The notes: generated from the sequence alone by a model not told the origin. A stretch of DNA of 64,000 nucleotides from Hahella sp018986435 (GCF_050749805.1 NZ_CP192738.1:3472001-3536000); one strand, 5' to 3'; shown: positions 1-8,173, numbered from the stretch's first letter. Numbers and translations: made by a program.

Positions 1-556
1 CCGCGGAAGCAGGAAATGCGCTTCTTTGTTGCGCCAAACCCGCCGAAGGTAGCGCAGAGGTAGTGATTGATATTTAGCCTTTCAGGGGCATGGATGCTGT
101 TCTTGGCGCGTTGCCAGCAGGCGGCCTGTAAGTAATCCTATTTCTAGATAAACAATTTATCTATCTGATATATAACATGCTGTTCTCTTTTATTTTCGTA
201 TTTTATAGATCTCTAAGCTCTCCTGGGCGTGAGCAAAATTTATGCATTCGTATATTGTATACAATATACAGTGGTAGTATATTGGCGTTGGTTGTTTGTT
301 GATCGTCATGGCGCCAATGCCATACCTGAAGTGTTTGGTCGGGCGTCCACTCACTAACGCAAAACGAAGGAGAAGCCTATCGAAGAACGACTCTGTCACC
401 ACCCAAAGACGGCATGAATAGATTGAGAGTTAACCACTGCGGCCAGCAAAAACGCATAACGAATGATCTATCTGTCACTCATAGACTTTCATTTTGGCTT
501 CACCATTAAATACAACTAAAAGCCGAAATGAATCATAGATTGACGGTTACTTTATT
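1..556. other. Gene-poor leader region with palindromes
   Basis: No convincing gene. Short open frames run in from the left edge (stops at 61-63 and 75-77) and could be the last codons of a gene lying outside, but nothing distinguishes them from chance. The stretch from about 140 to 300 is AT-rich. It holds a 6-bp inverted repeat (AGATAA/TTATCT near 146-162), a perfect 20-bp palindrome at 250-269 and an extra half-site at 277-284. The last ~100 bases are presumably the promoter of the metalloprotease gene, though I cannot fix -35/-10 boxes with confidence. Confidence 0.5.
250..269. promoter_or_regulatory. Perfect 20-bp palindrome, operator-like
   Basis: GTATATTGTATACAATATAC is its own reverse complement over all 20 bases. 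A further half-site, GTATATTG, follows at 277-284. A perfect palindrome with a neighbouring half-site in an AT-rich non-coding stretch is typical of a dimeric repressor operator. It lies about 290 bp upstream of the metalloprotease start, so it may serve that gene or one outside the window. No T-run follows, so it is not a terminator. Confidence 0.45.
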
Positions 557-2512
557 ATGAAAAAGTATTCGACGTTATTTAATTTCGTTGCGGCAGCTGT
601 TTGTTTCACCGGTTCCATTGCGCAGGCATCGACCCTGATGCCGGATCAGCCCAAAGATGTCCAATATTGTACGGCCAGTGGCGTATCCCAGGATGAATGG
701 ATTGAGAGTATTAATATTGATGGCGTAGTGAAAAAGTCTGGCCAGCCCGGTGAATTAAATCATCGCAACGGCTATTCAGATTTTTCAAATCAAGTTATCG
801 AACTCACTTCAGGCTACATTACCCTGACTCCCGGATATCGTCTAAACCGCTATCCTGAACACTGGCGTATCTGGCTGGATTTGAATCAAAACGGCGTTTT
901 CGAGGATGACGAAATGCTGCTTGATGATCTGTCAGGGGAGGGGGAAGTTAAAGGGAAATTAGCCATTCCTCAGGTTACTGAGCCCCTGCTGACCCGTATG
1001 CGGGTGTCGATGACTTATGAGGGCGCATCGGAATCCGCCTGCGGCGACGTGGGATATGGCGAGACGGAAGACTACACCGTTTTGTTGGGCGGTTCGGCTG
1101 AAGCCGACATTCCAAATGTTTGCAGCCAGGAAGCGCCATACACCGGCAGAACGCTGACAAACGGCAAGGCGGTCTGTATGCCGGATTCCGCGCCCAATTA
1201 CCTCAGCATCGGTAACTCCGACAAATATCAAAGTATCGCCATCTCCACCGGACACGGCAGCGGCAATTTAAGCCTGTACGCCAAGAACGGCGGCTGGCCG
1301 AAAACGGACGGTTCTGATCCCAGCTCCACCAAGAGCGGCAACGGCGAGTGCGTGATCATCAAGACTCCCTCCAGCTATTGGACCTACATCACCGTAACGG
1401 GGGCCAAGTCCGCCGCCTCGGTCGTCGTGGACCTTGGCGCTACGTCATGTCGCGGCTCAACGGATACCCCTGATCCGACGGGCAATAACGGCTATCAGTA
1501 TGACTCCGTGAATATTCTGGTCTATCGCTTTGAGTTCACGGACGCGCCCTTCAAGTGGGACACCCTGGAGCAGGATCTGCAAAAAGTGAACGAGTACTAC
1601 AAGGAGCAGTCCTACGGCCGGTTTAATGTGACCTATGACTTGTCGCAGCCCGTCATCCGCATCAACGAGAGCAAGTCCAAATACGACAATGACTTTCACG
1701 CCTGGAGGAATTTGTACGAAAGTAAAATTCGTCAGACCGGCGTTGATCCCAGCAATCCCGGAGCCGCCAACATCATTATGATGACGGCCCCGCAGGTGGG
1801 TAACTTTAACTCCAGCGCCGGGCCGCCATTAATGTCCATCTACCATCACACACCGGGTGTCGTGGCTCATGAAATGGGGCACGCCATGGGGCTGAGACAC
1901 GCCAAAGCCGTCGAGGCCGGTCCCGGAAAGGTTATCGGCACAGGCGATATCGACAAAGAAAGCCTCAATTACGGCAACGTGTACAGCATGATGGGCATGG
2001 GCGCGCATACGCTCGAAGAGTACAACCTGATGTACAAAAGCTACTTCGGATGGCTCACCGACAGCGAAGTTCCCCTGATCAACAGCTCAGGCGTGTATCG
2101 CATTTACGCGTTTGATTACGGAACCCGCAGCGGAACCAACGCGCCAGGCTACATCGGCCTCAAACTCAAATCCGGCAACGGCGCTTACACCTACTGGGTT
2201 GAGTACCGCACCACCCACTACCGCTACAAAAACACCAAAAACGGCGTGCTGCTCAACCTGCAGGGGTATATGGAAAACGAAAAGGACCCGGATTTCTGGA
2301 AACACACCTCCCACCTGCTGGACATGACCCCCGGCTCTCTGACTCCCGGCAAAGACTCCCCCTGGGCCCTGATCGACCAAACCGACTCAGAACTGGTGAT
2401 CGGAAAAACCTACACCGACCACTGGGGCGGCTTCCGCATCACCCCCATCGCCAAAGGCGGCGTGGAAGACAGCGCCCAAGCCTGGATCGACGTGAAAGTG
2501 GAAATGCTGTAG
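557..2512 (+). CDS. Secreted metzincin-type metalloprotease (GEVED/PPC/peptidase)
   Basis: A 651-residue secreted zinc endopeptidase. Residues 1-24 form a signal peptide (MKK start, hydrophobic core, cleavage near AQA-S). Residues ~40-180 resemble a GEVED adhesion-type domain (DLNQNGVFEDDE calcium-loop-like segment, then GYGETEDYTV). Residues ~190-300 resemble a bacterial pre-peptidase (PPC) beta-sandwich. The catalytic part follows from ~315. It carries HEMGHAMGLRH, giving zinc ligands H438, H442 and H448 with catalytic E439, and a probable Met-turn in YSMMGMG about 45 residues later. This HExxHxxGxxH plus Met-turn signature defines metzincins; the overall layout also recalls M6-type peptidases. 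The usual role is extracellular protein degradation or host/matrix interaction. It appears monocistronic: a hairpin terminator follows directly. The start is the ATG before the signal peptide; its ribosome site is weak. Family is sure, exact peptidase clan is not. Confidence 0.85.
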   Translation: MKKYSTLFNFVAAAVCFTGSIAQASTLMPDQPKDVQYCTASGVSQDEWIESINIDGVVKKSGQPGELNHRNGYSDFSNQVIELTSGYITLTPGYRLNRYPEHWRIWLDLNQNGVFEDDEMLLDDLSGEGEVKGKLAIPQVTEPLLTRMRVSMTYEGASESACGDVGYGETEDYTVLLGGSAEADIPNVCSQEAPYTGRTLTNGKAVCMPDSAPNYLSIGNSDKYQSIAISTGHGSGNLSLYAKNGGWPKTDGSDPSSTKSGNGECVIIKTPSSYWTYITVTGAKSAASVVVDLGATSCRGSTDTPDPTGNNGYQYDSVNILVYRFEFTDAPFKWDTLEQDLQKVNEYYKEQSYGRFNVTYDLSQPVIRINESKSKYDNDFHAWRNLYESKIRQTGVDPSNPGAANIIMMTAPQVGNFNSSAGPPLMSIYHHTPGVVAHEMGHAMGLRHAKAVEAGPGKVIGTGDIDKESLNYGNVYSMMGMGAHTLEEYNLMYKSYFGWLTDSEVPLINSSGVYRIYAFDYGTRSGTNAPGYIGLKLKSGNGAYTYWVEYRTTHYRYKNTKNGVLLNLQGYMENEKDPDFWKHTSHLLDMTPGSLTPGKDSPWALIDQTDSELVIGKTYTDHWGGFRITPIAKGGVEDSAQAWIDVKVEML

Positions 2513-2537
2513 CTGTAGACTTTGTTCCTTGATGTTG

Positions 2538-2571
2538 AAAACCTGGCTCCGTTTGGGGTCAGGTTTTTCTT
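2538..2571 (+). terminator. Rho-independent terminator after the metalloprotease gene
   Basis: AAAACCTG (2538-2545) pairs with CAGGTTTT (2560-2567), and CTCC with GGGG can extend the stem inside, leaving a GTTT loop. A T-rich tail follows. It starts about 25 bases after the protease stop codon and separates that gene from the binding-protein gene downstream. Confidence 0.7.
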
Positions 2572-2648
2572 TTCCGAAACACCTCTTAATTTACTCTTTC
2601 TAGCCTAAACTCAATGAGATATCCCATCCGTTTGAAGAGGGTGATCCG

Positions 2649-3425
2649 TTGAGAAGCGTGACGAGTATTGCTTTCCTGTTGTGTCTGACGCTTACGGCGT
2701 CGTGGAGTTACGGTAAAGAGCGTCTGATCATTCGTGTGGGGGAGTCTTTCCCCAATTATTACCAGGATGAGAACGGAGATTGGCAGGGCGTTGATGTGGA
2801 GTTGGCCCGGGCGCTGGTGTTGCGGGCGGGTTTTGATTATGAGTTTCGCTCTATTCCCTGGTCTCGCGCTCTGGTGATGGCGAAAGAGGGCCAGATAGAC
2901 ATTCTGGCGAACGCCAACATCACTGCGGAGCGCTCGGAATATATGTACTGGATTGGGCCTGAGCGCTATACCCAGCTAAATCTGGTTGTTCGGAAAGAGC
3001 TGCTGGACATGCCGATTAACAGTCTGGATGATCTGGTCACCCAGTGTAAGAAAAACCGCGGCCTGTTTGGTTATCAGCGCAACGTGAAATACACGCCGGA
3101 ATTTCACCGGCGCTTAGAAACCGATCCAGAGTTCGCCGCCTGTTTGGAGTCCGTTGTGCAACCGCTTAACGACGACAAGGTGCTGCATCAACGGCTGCTG
3201 GGATATTTCGACGAGCCGTTCGACATCGTGCTCGAACGCAAACGCGACCCGCAATATGCATTAGTGGTGCATCCGTTTGTCTTGCTCAAAGAGCCTGTCT
3301 TTATTGGCGTGAGTAAAAAAGGCGTGAATGTGGATAGCTTGATCAAACTTTTTGAAGCCTATGAGTCCTTGTTGTTGGACGGAACTTTGGAGAAAATCCG
3401 AAGCCAATGGATGCAGGAAGGATAA
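2649..3425 (+). CDS. Orphan periplasmic solute-binding protein (SBP_bac_3-like)
   Basis: A 258-residue protein with an N-terminal signal peptide (residues 1-22, ending SWSYG) and the two-lobed fold of family-3 extracellular solute-binding proteins. An early FPNYYQDENGDWQGVDVELA segment matches the ligand-pocket entry of amino-acid binders, as do IPWSRALVMAKEGQIDILAN and the C-terminal helix before KIRSQW. Ligand unknown; polar amino acids are usual for the family. No permease or ATPase gene is adjacent, so it may feed a transporter encoded elsewhere or act as a sensor domain on its own. The start is TTG at 2649, about 8 bases after GAAGAGG; no better ATG is available before the signal peptide. 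The small gene at 3434 follows 8 bases after its stop and is probably cotranscribed. Confidence 0.75.
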   Translation: MRSVTSIAFLLCLTLTASWSYGKERLIIRVGESFPNYYQDENGDWQGVDVELARALVLRAGFDYEFRSIPWSRALVMAKEGQIDILANANITAERSEYMYWIGPERYTQLNLVVRKELLDMPINSLDDLVTQCKKNRGLFGYQRNVKYTPEFHRRLETDPEFAACLESVVQPLNDDKVLHQRLLGYFDEPFDIVLERKRDPQYALVVHPFVLLKEPVFIGVSKKGVNVDSLIKLFEAYESLLLDGTLEKIRSQWMQEG

Positions 3426-3433
3426 ACCGCCCC

Positions 3434-3664
3434 ATGTTAACGACAGCAGAAATATTAAACCTGATTCGCCTTACCGAACTGGAAATCAGACGGCTCCAGG
3501 AGCAAATCGACGGCGATGACGAAGACAAGAGCAATGAGGCCGGCGAAGTGATCCTGCAGTTTGACGCGATGGCGCTCAAGCTTGAGCAGATGTATCTCGA
3601 ATCGCAGCCTGATTACGATATTTACCCGCAGTATGACGACTATATTAAGCTTATAAACGGATAG
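3434..3664 (+). CDS. Small acidic coiled-coil protein, unknown function
   Basis: A 76-residue protein starting MLTTAEILNLIRLTELEIRR. Heptad-like leucine/isoleucine spacing over residues 3-25 suggests a short coiled coil, then an acidic linker (DGDDEDKSNEAGE), a second amphipathic helix and a tyrosine-rich tail (DYDIYPQYDDY). No signal peptide, so probably cytoplasmic. I chose ATG 3434 because AGGAAGGA lies about 12 bases upstream. An in-frame ATG at 3407 would overlap the preceding gene by 19 bases. I do not recognise the family. Close spacing to the binding-protein gene suggests cotranscription, but nothing shows a shared function. Confidence 0.5.
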   Translation: MLTTAEILNLIRLTELEIRRLQEQIDGDDEDKSNEAGEVILQFDAMALKLEQMYLESQPDYDIYPQYDDYIKLING

Positions 3665-3685
3665 CGTATGGGCTTGAGGGGGGGA

Positions 3686-3717
3686 TTTGTCGGATGGCGC
3701 TTTGCTTATCCGACCTA
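3686..3717. repeat. REP-like palindromic element
   Basis: GTCGGAT (3689-3695) pairs perfectly with ATCCGAC (3708-3714) around the 12-base core GGCGCTTTGCTT; CCTAC follows. Read on the minus strand it gives GTAGGTCGGATAAG..., the form common to REP elements of many gammaproteobacteria, which are spread by RAYT transposases. It lies between converging genes, the usual site for such elements, and may also stabilise or end transcripts. Only one copy was noticed in this window. Confidence 0.6.
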
Positions 3718-3775
3718 CGTTCTTTTCGCGGAGGGACACGGCGGCGCCAAGCAGGCATTGTGACTGCCGGGTGTC

Positions 3776-4540
3776 TCAATCATCAGGTAAAAAATAGAGT
3801 TGGTAGAGTTTTTCATACTCGCCAGAGTCCTTTAGGCGATCAAGGGCTTGTTGCCACTTATCAACGGTTTCGTCAGGAATGTTGTTGGAAAAAGCAATAT
3901 ATCCTTCTGATACTAACAGCACCACTGGCGTTCGCTGAATTTGATCTGGCGATATTTCCGCTTCTTTTAGCTTGCTTAATACCGTACTTGAGGCTGAAAC
4001 CGTTAAATCAACCCTGCCTTTCTTCAGCATATTGAAACAACCAACATAGCTTACGTTGGTATAGATGTTATTAAATTTATAGCTGTTAAGGATTTTGTGG
4101 TGTATTGCGCCATTTAGAACGCATATTGAGGAAACATTTCTGGCGTCTTCTAATTTTGATATGCCTGTTGGAGCCGATTTCATTTCATAAAAATAATCTT
4201 CTTCTTTCTGAATGGGGCCAACCCATTTAACCATGTTTTCCCTATCTGGAGTTCTGCTGACATTAAACATCGCCAGGTCATTGTTTTTCGTGACCATCTG
4301 CATGCCTCTGGCAAAGGGGACTTCTTGAAACTTAGTGGGATGCTTCATTGCAAGCATCAATTCTCTAACGACTTCGATATTGAAAGCCCTTTTGCCGGAA
4401 TGCTTTATGCCTCTAAGTTCACCAGCCTGGTCGGTATAAACCTGTCCTTCCACGTTATGAGTCAGGAAAAAAATTTCATCAGCCGTTACATTAGTGGTTA
4501 TTAGAAGTGCGCCTAGCAACGCTAGTCTTATTCGCTTCAT
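3776..4540 (-). CDS. Orphan periplasmic solute-binding protein
   Basis: A 254-residue protein with a signal peptide (MKRIRLALLGALLITTNVTA, cleavage near residue 20) and a fold like family-3 solute-binding proteins: an EVVRELMLAM helix, EVPFARGMQMVTKNNDLAMF typical of the first lobe, and a second lobe ending in a KLYQLYF helix. It shares general layout with the protein at 2649 but is clearly diverged. Two cysteines (in SSICVLNG and VGCFNM) could form a disulfide. No transporter genes adjoin it. Start ATG 4540 was chosen because GGAGG sits 7 bases upstream; a TTG four codons earlier would place the ribosome site inside the gene. Ligand unknown. Confidence 0.72.
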   Translation of the reverse strand: MKRIRLALLGALLITTNVTADEIFFLTHNVEGQVYTDQAGELRGIKHSGKRAFNIEVVRELMLAMKHPTKFQEVPFARGMQMVTKNNDLAMFNVSRTPDRENMVKWVGPIQKEEDYFYEMKSAPTGISKLEDARNVSSICVLNGAIHHKILNSYKFNNIYTNVSYVGCFNMLKKGRVDLTVSASSTVLSKLKEAEISPDQIQRTPVVLLVSEGYIAFSNNIPDETVDKWQQALDRLKDSGEYEKLYQLYFLPDD

Positions 4541-4765
4541 GGGAGCCTCCAAAGGGCGCGAAACACTGGGTCAGGGGTGTTTGGTTCGCCCAACGGCCGA
4601 GCTATGTTGCGCTGTAACGTCCATAGGGAGATAAAAACGGTTAGTGTTACAGGCCTGGATGTTGGAAGAGCAATCGATGAAGGTAATTATAGCAGTGATT
4701 GAGTATGGACGACCGCGTTATATTGTTGATTTCATAGCCCCCCATGCAGCGTTCGCTCCTAACCA

Positions 4766-6157
4766 CTAGGCAACTAACTCCAGCGTCTGTTGATAGGGGA
4801 GGCGCAAGGCGGAGAGGGCGTCTTCTTTGGATTTGATATTGGTGTAGCCAATGACCAGTCCGTATTTCCTGTCTTTCTTCTGGGCGTACCACATTGAAAG
4901 CGGCAGCACCTGCAGATTATGCGACTGCCATAGGTTGCAAAGCTCTCTGTCTTTGGCGCTGTGTTTCAGGAAGGCGACAATATGCATGCCGCCATTCTGA
5001 AGCGGCATATCGAAGTAGTCGCCGTAGATTTCCATAAAGGCGTCATGCACCACTCTTCTTCTGGATTCATACAGAGATCGCATGCGCTTAAGGTGCTTGT
5101 AGAAAGCGCCGGAGGATATAAATGACTCCAGAATTTTCTGTGGAAGCAGCGGCAGTCCTGTCTCAACCATTTCCGCCGTTTCGTAGAACTGTGGCAGCAC
5201 GGCTTTGGGGATCACTACATAGGCGGTACGCAATGACGGCATGATGGTCTTGCTGAAGGTTCCCACGTAGATCACCCGATCAAAGACATCCAGGCTTTTC
5301 AACGAGGGGATATTCTTGCGGGCAAAGTGGAACTCCCCGTCGTAGTCATCTTCGATGATCCACGCCTGATTCTCTTGCGCCCAGTTCAGTAACTGATGCC
5401 GTCTCGGTAAAGACAGGCTGACGGTAAGGGGGCTTTGATGGGAGGGCGTGGTGACGACAAATTTCGCATCGTTATGATGGGCGACCAGAAAGTCGACGTT
5501 GAGACCGTCCGAATCCACGGGCGCATAGAAGAGGTTTGGGACACGTCTCTCTAACAGCTTTTGACCAAAGAAATAGCCAGGCTCTTCAAAAACGACTTTA
5601 TCGTGGTTTGACGCTATCGCCTCAAAGATAAGTCTAAGACTGGAATTATAGCCATTGGTGATGAAGATCTGGTCTGCGGAGCAGTCTATGCCCCGTGAAA
5701 TATTCAGGTAGTTTGCGATCGCCTGCCGAAGGGGGAGGTGTCCCATCACAGACGGATGGTTCATGTCCTCATAGGTCATGGAACGGGCCACTTTTCCAGA
5801 TAGAAGCAGCCACTTTTTATATGGAAACTCATCCAGCGACGGAATGCCGAGCTGAAAGAATCCCCGCGCATCCCGAAAATCCACGATCTTTCTTAAATCC
5901 GGGTCATCAAGCTTGTTTGGCGCATGATTCCGGTAAGCGGCATCAATGACCAAATCCGGATTAACGAGGGTTCCCCTGGGCCCTCGACTGACAAGGTAGC
6001 CCTCGCCAATCAAAATATCATACGCCGACTCGACGGTTTTTTTGGCGACGCCGAGCTCCTGCGCCAGGTTCCGTATGGATGGCGCCCGCTCGCCGGGCTT
6101 CAGATCGCCTCGATGTATGGAGTTTATAAAGCGATCATAGATATCTTTGTAGCCCAC
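4766..6157 (-). CDS. MocR/PdxR-family regulator (GntR wHTH + aminotransferase fold)
   Basis: A 463-residue chimeric regulator. Residues ~1-70 form a GntR winged helix (PGERAPSIRNLAQELGVAKK, then a helix and the YLVSRGPRGT wing). Residues ~100-460 form a fold-type-I aminotransferase domain with ITNGYNSSLRLIF, the IIEDDYDGEF segment that contacts the PLP ring, and FSKTIMPSLR with K303 as the Schiff-base lysine. MocR proteins use PLP or a PLP adduct as effector to switch genes for vitamin B6, GABA, taurine and other amino compounds. It is divergent from the azoreductase gene at 6331, and the shared spacer holds two direct repeats of the kind this family binds (6169-6209). The regulated pathway cannot be told. 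Start ATG is directly before the winged helix. Confidence 0.88.
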   Translation of the reverse strand: MGYKDIYDRFINSIHRGDLKPGERAPSIRNLAQELGVAKKTVESAYDILIGEGYLVSRGPRGTLVNPDLVIDAAYRNHAPNKLDDPDLRKIVDFRDARGFFQLGIPSLDEFPYKKWLLLSGKVARSMTYEDMNHPSVMGHLPLRQAIANYLNISRGIDCSADQIFITNGYNSSLRLIFEAIASNHDKVVFEEPGYFFGQKLLERRVPNLFYAPVDSDGLNVDFLVAHHNDAKFVVTTPSHQSPLTVSLSLPRRHQLLNWAQENQAWIIEDDYDGEFHFARKNIPSLKSLDVFDRVIYVGTFSKTIMPSLRTAYVVIPKAVLPQFYETAEMVETGLPLLPQKILESFISSGAFYKHLKRMRSLYESRRRVVHDAFMEIYGDYFDMPLQNGGMHIVAFLKHSAKDRELCNLWQSHNLQVLPLSMWYAQKKDRKYGLVIGYTNIKSKEDALSALRLPYQQTLELVA

Positions 6158-6168
6158 CCTATGTCCTA

Positions 6169-6209
6169 CTTAAAAATACGAATTTTGTACCCTTAAAATA
6201 CGTCATTTT
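6169..6209. promoter_or_regulatory. Direct repeats, candidate MocR operator
   Basis: CTTAAAAATACGAATTTT (6169-6186) and CTTAAAATACGTCATTTT (6192-6209) are two similar 18-base copies offset by 23 bases, about two helical turns. They start 12 bases upstream of the MocR-type gene and lie ~120 bases before the azoreductase gene. MocR regulators are known to bind spaced direct repeats, so autoregulation plus control of the divergent gene is the natural reading. This is inferred from pattern and position only. Confidence 0.55.
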
Positions 6210-6330
6210 TCCCCATAATTCATCACCAGTCCCCCAGGTTGATTGGCGTCTGCAGACCCGTAAAAAGAGACGCCATATCGTTGTCTGGCCACTAGCTGTC
6301 ATAGATATCCTGATCCCGAAGGTGAGTAGT

Positions 6331-6939
6331 ATGAATCTCTTGCACATCAAAGTGAGTCCAAATCTATATGGTTCCGCGTCGAGGGAAGTGTCCGACTACC
6401 TTGTCGACCGCCTGAAAATGAAATACCCGGATATCAATGAACATGTGCTCGACCTGTCGCAAGAACCCTTGCCGCATCTGGACGGATTCACGATTGAAGC
6501 CTTCTTTACCAGGCCTGAAGAACGGACCGAGCAGCAACAAAACGCCGTCAAACTCTCAGACAAAATGATCGACATGCTCTTCGCCAGCGACGTGATCGTC
6601 CTGTCGTCACCCATGTGGAATCTGGGATTGCCCTCTGTGTTAAAGGCCTGGTTTGACCATGTCACCAGAGCAGGGCGGACCTTCAAGTTTACGGAAGCGG
6701 GCGGCAAGGTAGGGTTGGTTCAGGATAAAAAAGTGTACGTCGTCATGGCGAGCGGAAGCGCCTTTTCAAGCGGCCCCTTTGTCAGTCATGACCAGTTTAC
6801 CCCCTATGTAAAAGTGGCGTTTGAGTACATCGGCGTCACCGATGTGAATATCGTGCGGGTTGATGGCACGCACGATCCGCTGACCCGCAAATCCGCCGTT
6901 CCCAACGCGATTTCCAGCGTTGATGAAATGCATATCTAG
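6331..6939 (+). CDS. azoR: FMN-dependent NADH:quinone oxidoreductase / azoreductase
   Basis: A 202-residue flavodoxin-fold enzyme that reduces quinones and azo compounds with NADH and FMN in the cytoplasm. The N-terminal LLHIKVSPNLYGSASREVSD matches the phosphate-binding loop. SPMWNLGLPSVLKAWFDHV is the hallmark segment around the flavin and dimer contact, and VVMASGSAFSSGPF is the second FMN contact. Length agrees with AzoR (about 200). I chose ATG 6331 because GAAGG lies 8 bases upstream; a GTG at 6322 is less likely. The neighbouring divergent MocR-type gene may control it. No other oxidoreductase gene follows in the same transcript. Confidence 0.87.
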   Translation: MNLLHIKVSPNLYGSASREVSDYLVDRLKMKYPDINEHVLDLSQEPLPHLDGFTIEAFFTRPEERTEQQQNAVKLSDKMIDMLFASDVIVLSSPMWNLGLPSVLKAWFDHVTRAGRTFKFTEAGGKVGLVQDKKVYVVMASGSAFSSGPFVSHDQFTPYVKVAFEYIGVTDVNIVRVDGTHDPLTRKSAVPNAISSVDEMHI

Positions 6940-7018
6940 TCACCCGGATTCCGATCTCCAAACTTTTACGTTTAATCATCAGGCGCATGCCTGATTAATC
7001 AATACCAGGAAAATTACC

Positions 7019-8083
7019 ATGCGAGTACAACTTAAAGGCTTGATGAAAATACCGTTGATTGCGCTATATCTGAGTGTGATTTCCCAAGCCGGCTATGCGG
7101 AAGACGCGGATTATGCCGCCGAAGGCGAGCGACGGGCTAAGGTTGCCGGCGAATCGCTGTTGGGCGCGGCGGCGCCGACATTCAAGATCAAGGATATTGA
7201 CGGCGGAACGATCGATCTTGCTCAAATTTACGGCGAAAAACCCGTTTATCTCAAATTCTGGGCGACCTGGTGCGGACCTTGTCGTGAACAGATGCAAGGG
7301 TTTGAAGAGATCTACAAAAAGTACGGCGATAAAGTTCAAGTGATCGCAATTAATACGGGGATCAGCGACACCCTGGAATCCGTTACTGAGTTTCGTAAAA
7401 AGGTGGGATTGACCATGCCAATTACCATCGACAATGGAGAATTGGCGCGCGCCTTTCAATTACGCGTTACTCCTCAGCACGTGTTAATTGATAAAAAAGG
7501 CGAGTTCGCCTATTTCGGGCATAAAGATGATCAGGCGTTCCATCAGGCGCTGGAGAGCGTCGTCGCTGAAAAGTCTGCCGGAAAACCACTCAACAACCCT
7601 GACCTGGCGCTCAACAATGAAGGCTATAAAAAAGGAGATACGGCGCAGGATGTGTCTTTCTCAACTATTGATGAGCAAGCGCTTAATTTTCGCTTTAACA
7701 CGTCAAACAGCAAAAAAGTGGCCGTCGTGTTCTTCGCGCCATGGTGTGAATGGTATCTAGAGGAAACGGAACCCAAGACCTCAAAAGCCTGCACTCAGGT
7801 TCGCGAACTGCTGGAAAGCAAATCCAAATCGACCGATGTGCAGTGGGTGACCGTTTCGAGCAACCTATGGACGTCGGCTGCCGACCTTAAAGATTATCGC
7901 AAGAGCTATGCCGCCATCCCGCCAATCGTATTCGATGACGACGGAGAGCTGTTTAAGCAATTTGGCGTCAATCAAATACCCACTATCACCGTCATTGAGC
8001 CTAATGGCGTTATAAGCCTGAAATCTTCGATCCAAGACGAGGACTTTGATACCGCCTTACAAACTATTTCGTCCTTCAAATAA
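7019..8083 (+). CDS. Periplasmic double-thioredoxin TlpA-like protein
   Basis: A 354-residue exported protein: basic start, hydrophobic residues 9-22, cleavage near GYA-E. The first thioredoxin-fold domain (~50-185) has WCGPC with C85 and C88 and the cis-proline loop RVTPQ (P152), so it can carry out thiol-disulfide exchange. The second domain (~200-354) keeps the fold (VVFFAPWC, QIPTITV with P321). There, however, the active site reads WCEWY: one cysteine (C243) is present and its CxxC partner is missing, with another cysteine at C258. The downstream gene encodes a DsbD/ScsB-like membrane reductase that would keep the first domain reduced, so the pair probably forms a periplasmic reducing pathway. 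Start ATG 7019 follows AGGA; the in-frame ATG at 7043 is an alternative. Confidence 0.8.
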   Translation: MRVQLKGLMKIPLIALYLSVISQAGYAEDADYAAEGERRAKVAGESLLGAAAPTFKIKDIDGGTIDLAQIYGEKPVYLKFWATWCGPCREQMQGFEEIYKKYGDKVQVIAINTGISDTLESVTEFRKKVGLTMPITIDNGELARAFQLRVTPQHVLIDKKGEFAYFGHKDDQAFHQALESVVAEKSAGKPLNNPDLALNNEGYKKGDTAQDVSFSTIDEQALNFRFNTSNSKKVAVVFFAPWCEWYLEETEPKTSKACTQVRELLESKSKSTDVQWVTVSSNLWTSAADLKDYRKSYAAIPPIVFDDDGELFKQFGVNQIPTITVIEPNGVISLKSSIQDEDFDTALQTISSFK

Positions 8084-8155
8084 GCTGAATTAACCAGAAA
8101 TAGCTGAACTAACGGGAAGCTGAACTAACGGGAAATAGCTGATCTAACAGAAAGT
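8083..8155 (+). repeat. Four degenerate tandem repeats between redox genes
   Basis: Four head-to-tail copies of AGCTGAACTAACGGGAAAT-like sequence: 8083-8101, 8102-8117, 8118-8136 and 8137-8155 (19, 16, 19 and 19 bases). The first begins on the last base of the preceding stop codon. The array fills nearly the whole spacer to the DsbD-like gene. Copies 2 and 3 are almost identical and the outer ones have drifted, which suggests slippage-type expansion. Confidence 0.8.
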
Positions 8156-8173
8156 ATAGGAAGCAGGCGCTGA

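Noticed and set aside
1..77. Possible C-terminal codons of a gene entering from the left
   Set aside because: Two frames are open for only 20-24 codons; neither can be preferred.
190..402. Minus-strand open frame in the leader region
   Set aside because: AT-rich, contains the palindrome, no ribosome site, no protein-like pattern.
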